Below are positions 61,156 to 64,000 of a stretch of DNA of 64,000 nucleotides, one piece after another. Location: contig JAKOVD010000137.1 of NCBI GenBank assembly GCA_029782215.1, forward strand, positions 1 to 64,000. Reading direction: 5' to 3'. A program made the position numbers and the translations under genes. The stretch's first letter is position 1. Every line of letters starts with the position of its first letter. This DNA comes from Chloroflexota bacterium. Its GTDB lineage: Bacteria; Chloroflexota; Anaerolineae; J102. A model generated the notes under the pieces. It saw nothing but the letters and a program-made list of their open reading frames with translations, made no database searches and was not told the DNA's origin.

Positions 61156-63306
61156 TCACAGGCCGCTGAACTTGGTGGCGCAGGTCAGCGACTGCGTGAG
61201 CGACAGATCATCCAGCAGCCAACTGCTGGCGACGGAGCCATCGGTGACGGCACGGAAAACGAGGGTGATCGTCTTGCCCGTATAGGCCCTGACGTCGATC
61301 TGGTTCTTCACCCAACCAGTCGTGTTAGTGGTGCCGCATAGGTTGATGGTCATCAAGGTCTTGGTGGCTTTCCCGGACTTCACCTCGACGTAGGCCTTGT
61401 CATTGCGGCAGGTATCGCTGGACTTGACCTGGTGCCAGAAGGTGAGGTAGGCCGTCTTGCCCGCCGGCACTGTCAGTGTCTGCTGCAGCTCGGCGGTGTC
61501 GGCGTTGACGCCGCCCAGCCAGGCCCACCAGCTTCCCTGCCGCGGGAGCACTGGGCTGGCGCCGCAGCTTGTGCCGTCGCAAACCAGGACCTTGCCGACC
61601 TTGGAGGATTCAGTCCAAACCGTGCGTCCCTGCTCAAAACCGGGGTTGAGGATGCTGTTGGCGCAAGAGGGCACCGGAGTTGCCGTGGGTTCCGGGGTAT
61701 TGGTCGGCAATTGGGTGGGGGTCGCCGTAGGTTCGGGAGTGTTGGTTGGCAAAGGCGTAGGGGTTGCCGTGGGTTCCGGCGTATTGGTCGGCAATTGGGT
61801 GGGGGTTGCCGTAGGCTCTGGGGTGTTGGTTGGCACAGATGTGGGGGTTGCCGTAGGCTCCGGGGTGTTGGTTGGCAGCGGCGTAGGGGTCGCAGTGGGG
61901 GTCGCCGTTGGCGCCGGGGTGTCCGTGGGCAGGACGGTTGGCGTCGCCGTCGGCGCCGGAGCGCCATATCCACCAATGAACGCCATGTACAGCAGCAGGT
62001 TCGGCGAGTCGGTGCCGGGGTCGCTGATCTTGCCGGCGGTGGCATTGGCTGTCAACGCCTGCGCCACCTCTGCTACGGTCGCCGCCGGGTTCGCCGCCAG
62101 GTACAGCGCTGCCGCTCCCGTCACATGCGGCGCCGCCATCGACGTTCCGCTCATCGAAGCGGTCGCCGTGTCGCTGCTGTAGTACGACGACTTGATGCTC
62201 ACCCCGGGCGCAAACAGGTCCAGACAGGCGCCGTAGTTCGACCAGCTCGCCCGCATATCCGTGCTGCCGCTGGCGCCCACCGTCAGCGCCTCCGCCGTCC
62301 GGGCGGGAGAGCTGTTGCAGGCGTCGGCGCCGCTGTTGCCGGCGGCGATCCCGTAGACGATGCCGCTCGCAATCGAGTTGCGGACGGCCGTGTCCAGCGC
62401 CGAGGAGGCGCCTCCACCCAGGCTCATGTTGGCCACCGCCGGCCGAACCGCATTCGCCGTCACCCAGTCCACACCTGCCACCACACCGGAGACGGTGCCG
62501 GAGCCGGTGCAATCCAACACGCGCACCGCATGGAGCGTCACGCCCTTGGCGATGCCATAGGTGGCGCCGCCCACCGTGCCCGCCACGTGGGTGCCATGGC
62601 CGTGGCAGTCGTTCCAGCCCTGGCCGTCGTTGATGGCCGTGTAGCCGTCGCCCACCCGGCCGCTGAACTCCACGTGCGTGGCCCGCATGCCGGTGTCGAT
62701 GATGTAGGCGTTCACGCCCGCACCGGTGTTGGCATAGTTGTAGATGCCGTCAAGGGGCAGGTCGCGCTGGTCGGCGCGGTCCAGACCCCAGGTGGCTCCT
62801 GTCTGCATGTCCAGCAGAGGGGCGTCGGCCTGGACGACCTGATCGGCTTCCACATAGGCCACGTTAGGGCTCCGCAGCACGGCCGCCAGGGCCGCCGGGG
62901 GCAGGCTGGCGGCAAAGCCGGTCAGCGCCGTGCCGTAGCGCGCCGTCACCTCGATCCCGGCCCGCGCCAGAACCTCCTGGCTGGCAAGCGCCGCCTCATC
63001 TGCGGGCGGCGTCTGCCCAATGGCCTGCAGCGCAGCATGGGCGCCCCGAGCAAGGGCGAGGTCGACGTCCGCCGCGCTGAATCCTTCATTCATCACGACG
63101 ATGTAGCGTCCGGGAAGGACGTTGGCTGCATCGGTGCCGATCAGGGGCGCCACCCCGCCTTGTTCCGGTTTCGACGCGGCCTGCACTGAGCCCGTCCCGA
63201 AAAGACCGGCAGCGAAGGCTGCCACGACGACGCCAGCGATAAAGGCTGACAGCAGCCAATGGTGAAGGCGAACGGGTTTGGCGGAAGCAGGAACGGGGTG
63301 TGCCAT
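61156..63306 (-). CDS. Secreted subtilisin-like serine protease (S8)
   Basis: A 716-residue protein. A signal anchor ([20 protein letters not shown]) precedes an I9 propeptide with [11 protein letters not shown]. The S8 catalytic domain has Asp in [15 protein letters not shown] (about residue 202), His in [14 protein letters not shown] (about 235) and Ser in [16 protein letters not shown] (about 387). A Thr/Pro linker of about 90 residues, made of PT(P/A)TPT-type repeats, leads to a C-terminal beta-sandwich of about 160 residues ([20 protein letters not shown]), resembling carbohydrate-binding-type domains. It is a secreted or surface protease. The GAGGT ribosome-binding site is eight bases before the ATG. 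Confidence 0.92.
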   Translation of the reverse strand: MAHPVPASAKPVRLHHWLLSAFIAGVVVAAFAAGLFGTGSVQAASKPEQGGVAPLIGTDAANVLPGRYIVVMNEGFSAADVDLALARGAHAALQAIGQTPPADEAALASQEVLARAGIEVTARYGTALTGFAASLPPAALAAVLRSPNVAYVEADQVVQADAPLLDMQTGATWGLDRADQRDLPLDGIYNYANTGAGVNAYIIDTGMRATHVEFSGRVGDGYTAINDGQGWNDCHGHGTHVAGTVGGATYGIAKGVTLHAVRVLDCTGSGTVSGVVAGVDWVTANAVRPAVANMSLGGGASSALDTAVRNSIASGIVYGIAAGNSGADACNSSPARTAEALTVGASGSTDMRASWSNYGACLDLFAPGVSIKSSYYSSDTATASMSGTSMAAPHVTGAAALYLAANPAATVAEVAQALTANATAGKISDPGTDSPNLLLYMAFIGGYGAPAPTATPTVLPTDTPAPTATPTATPTPLPTNTPEPTATPTSVPTNTPEPTATPTQLPTNTPEPTATPTPLPTNTPEPTATPTQLPTNTPEPTATPVPSCANSILNPGFEQGRTVWTESSKVGKVLVCDGTSCGASPVLPRQGSWWAWLGGVNADTAELQQTLTVPAGKTAYLTFWHQVKSSDTCRNDKAYVEVKSGKATKTLMTINLCGTTNTTGWVKNQIDVRAYTGKTITLVFRAVTDGSVASSWLLDDLSLTQSLTCATKFSGL

Positions 63307-63461
63307 GGTGTGACCTCAGCTAGTCTGGAGCTCAAGCGGCTTGAAGTGCTGGTCAATTCTCATCTCCAGTCTAGGCGGATAAGTGGGCTGAGTCGTCTAC
63401 CAGTTGGCTATCTTTCTTCTATGCCCTATGACCAAAGAAAACGATAGGCCGCGCGGCATAA
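63307..63461. other. Spacer upstream of the protease gene, no gene seen
   Basis: Should contain the promoter of the protease gene on the minus strand. No gene can be supported. Confidence 0.35.
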
Positions 63462-63803
63462 GATGTACCGGGCGCTACCCAGGTCCTCTTCACCTCCAAC
63501 ACACCTGGCGACCAGCCCATCACGGTGGGTATGCGTGACGCAGGAACCGCCACGTATCACCCCAAACCTGGCGAGGGTCAAGCTGTACGCTCCGGCCGCT
63601 ACCTCACAGCCGGCTGCGCCCCCATCACCTTTCCCTGTCCATCACCCCACGACGGCTGCGGCCGCGGCCGATTTGACGCCCCGATCCTCGTCCTTGACCA
63701 GGTGCTGCAGCTACCAGGTCACCCTGACCACGCAGGACGGTTCAGTGCAGACAGCCTTCTTTTAGCTCAAGTAACTGTACGAGACGGCCCTTGTCAGGTT
63801 TAG
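63462..63803 (+). pseudogene. Decayed coding fragment of a beta-rich secreted protein
   Basis: Reading from 63462 gives DVPGATQVLFTSNTPGDQPI, then TVGMRDAG, without a start codon. Later sequence reads like protein in another frame (SYQVTLTTQDGSVQTAFF, ending at 63765). Both stretches resemble the C-terminal beta strands of Ig-like repeats. A frameshifted remnant explains this better than two overlapping genes, but the match is only by style. Confidence 0.3.
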
Positions 63804-63819
63804 TATCCTGACAAGGGCC
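63786..63819. terminator. Perfect 12-bp hairpin
   Basis: Arms GGCCCTTGTCAG and CTGACAAGGGCC flank GTTTAGTATC. It lies at the end of the decayed fragment. No U-tract follows. Confidence 0.5.
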
Positions 63820-63835
63820 GCGGAGGACTGATAGC

Positions 63836-63873
63836 GACGGGTGACTGCCCTGGAATTCAGGCAGCCACCCGTC
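63836..63873. terminator. Hairpin downstream of the right-edge gene
   Basis: GACGGGTGACTGCC and GGCAGCCACCCGTC pair with one bulge around TGGAATTCA. It lies 61 bases beyond the stop of the minus-strand gene at the edge. Confidence 0.45.
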
Positions 63874-63934
63874 TGTGTTGCGGGGTGGAGGGCTGGCAGA
63901 GGCGCTGCGTGCCGGAGCACGCGCCCTGTCTGTC

Positions 63935-64000
63935 TTAGCTGGCCGCCAGTACGGCTTCGATCTGCGGCTCCATCGTCAGGCCGGCATACTCTTCGCCCAA
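63935..64000 (-). CDS. C-terminal end of a gene running off the window
   Basis: The minus strand encodes LGEEYAGLTMEPQIEAVLAA S and stops with TAA at 63935-63937. The frame is open to base 64000. Too short to assign. Confidence 0.45.
   Translation of the reverse strand: MGEEYAGLTMEPQIEAVLAAS

Noticed and set aside
61680..61960. Repeated DNA in the protease linker as a CRISPR or minisatellite
   Set aside because: The repeats encode a Thr/Pro linker (PTATPT units) in frame with the protease, so they are protein repeats. There are no unique spacers.
61432..63189. Long open frame opposite the subtilisin gene (585 codons)
   Set aside because: Arg/Gly/His-rich shadow of the S8 protease frame with no start signal or motif.

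Overview
The window is GC-rich bacterial chromosome. It most resembles a Chloroflexota (Anaerolineae/Caldilinea-like) genome. The reasons are inferential: Thr/Pro-rich 'PTPT' linkers in secreted proteins, SH3-PD40 lipoproteins, an archaeal-type phosphoglycerate mutase, RHS/NHL surface proteins, a GxxExxY gene set in repeats, and an ECF vitamin transporter linked to DUF4430 proteins. No rRNA, tRNA or CRISPR array was seen.

Layout. 1-7.4 kb: a cut-off transposase, a Ca2+/cation antiporter, recD2, trxA, an orphan sugar-ABC ATPase and ApgM-type phosphoglycerate mutase. 7.4-13.7 kb (minus strand): a MacAB-like efflux operon (adaptor, ATPase, permease) with a trailing SH3/beta-propeller lipoprotein, preceded by a Yip1-like protein. 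13.9-18.1 kb: replication region with rex (+), dnaA (-) and dnaN (+), with DnaA boxes between the 3' ends of rex and dnaA. 18.2-23.9 kb: an MFS exporter, a short ChrA, gyrB, and membrane and secreted proteins of unknown function.

23.9-30.9 kb is the most interesting block. A strong promoter, a cobalamin riboswitch and an intrinsic terminator precede six collinear genes. These encode an exported alpha/alpha-barrel protein, two surface-anchored DUF4430 (transcobalamin C-terminal-like) proteins, and an ECF transporter (T, fused A-A', S). The first three look like a split bacterial counterpart of the animal intrinsic factor/transcobalamin two-domain fold, wired to a B12 transporter.

31-37 kb: lipid kinase, exonuclease VII (xseA, xseB), a PPK2 kinase, two small proteins, a site-2 protease and an AlkA-like glycosylase. 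37-45 kb: a secreted Asp-box propeller, a NapH-like ferredoxin membrane protein with a small partner, a complete IS630-family element inserted exactly in that partner's stop codon, and a radical SAM protein. 44.8-45.8 kb: a GxxExxY gene embedded in inverted and tandem repeats. 45.8-50.2 kb: galE, pgeF, yggS, proC, yggT and a lipoprotein. 50.4-63.3 kb (minus strand): an antitoxin-like/nuclease-like pair, a 2010-residue NHL-RHS protein with a FecR-like tip, a DNA methyltransferase, tag, a small-molecule methyltransferase, dodecin and a subtilisin-like protease. The right edge holds a decayed coding fragment and the 3' end of another minus-strand gene.

Many intergenic spaces hold near-perfect hairpins or word-like repeats (7369-7405, 22124-22157, 30101-30155, 50360-50427, 58971-59018, 60840-60976). 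These look like dispersed repeat families and not only terminators.
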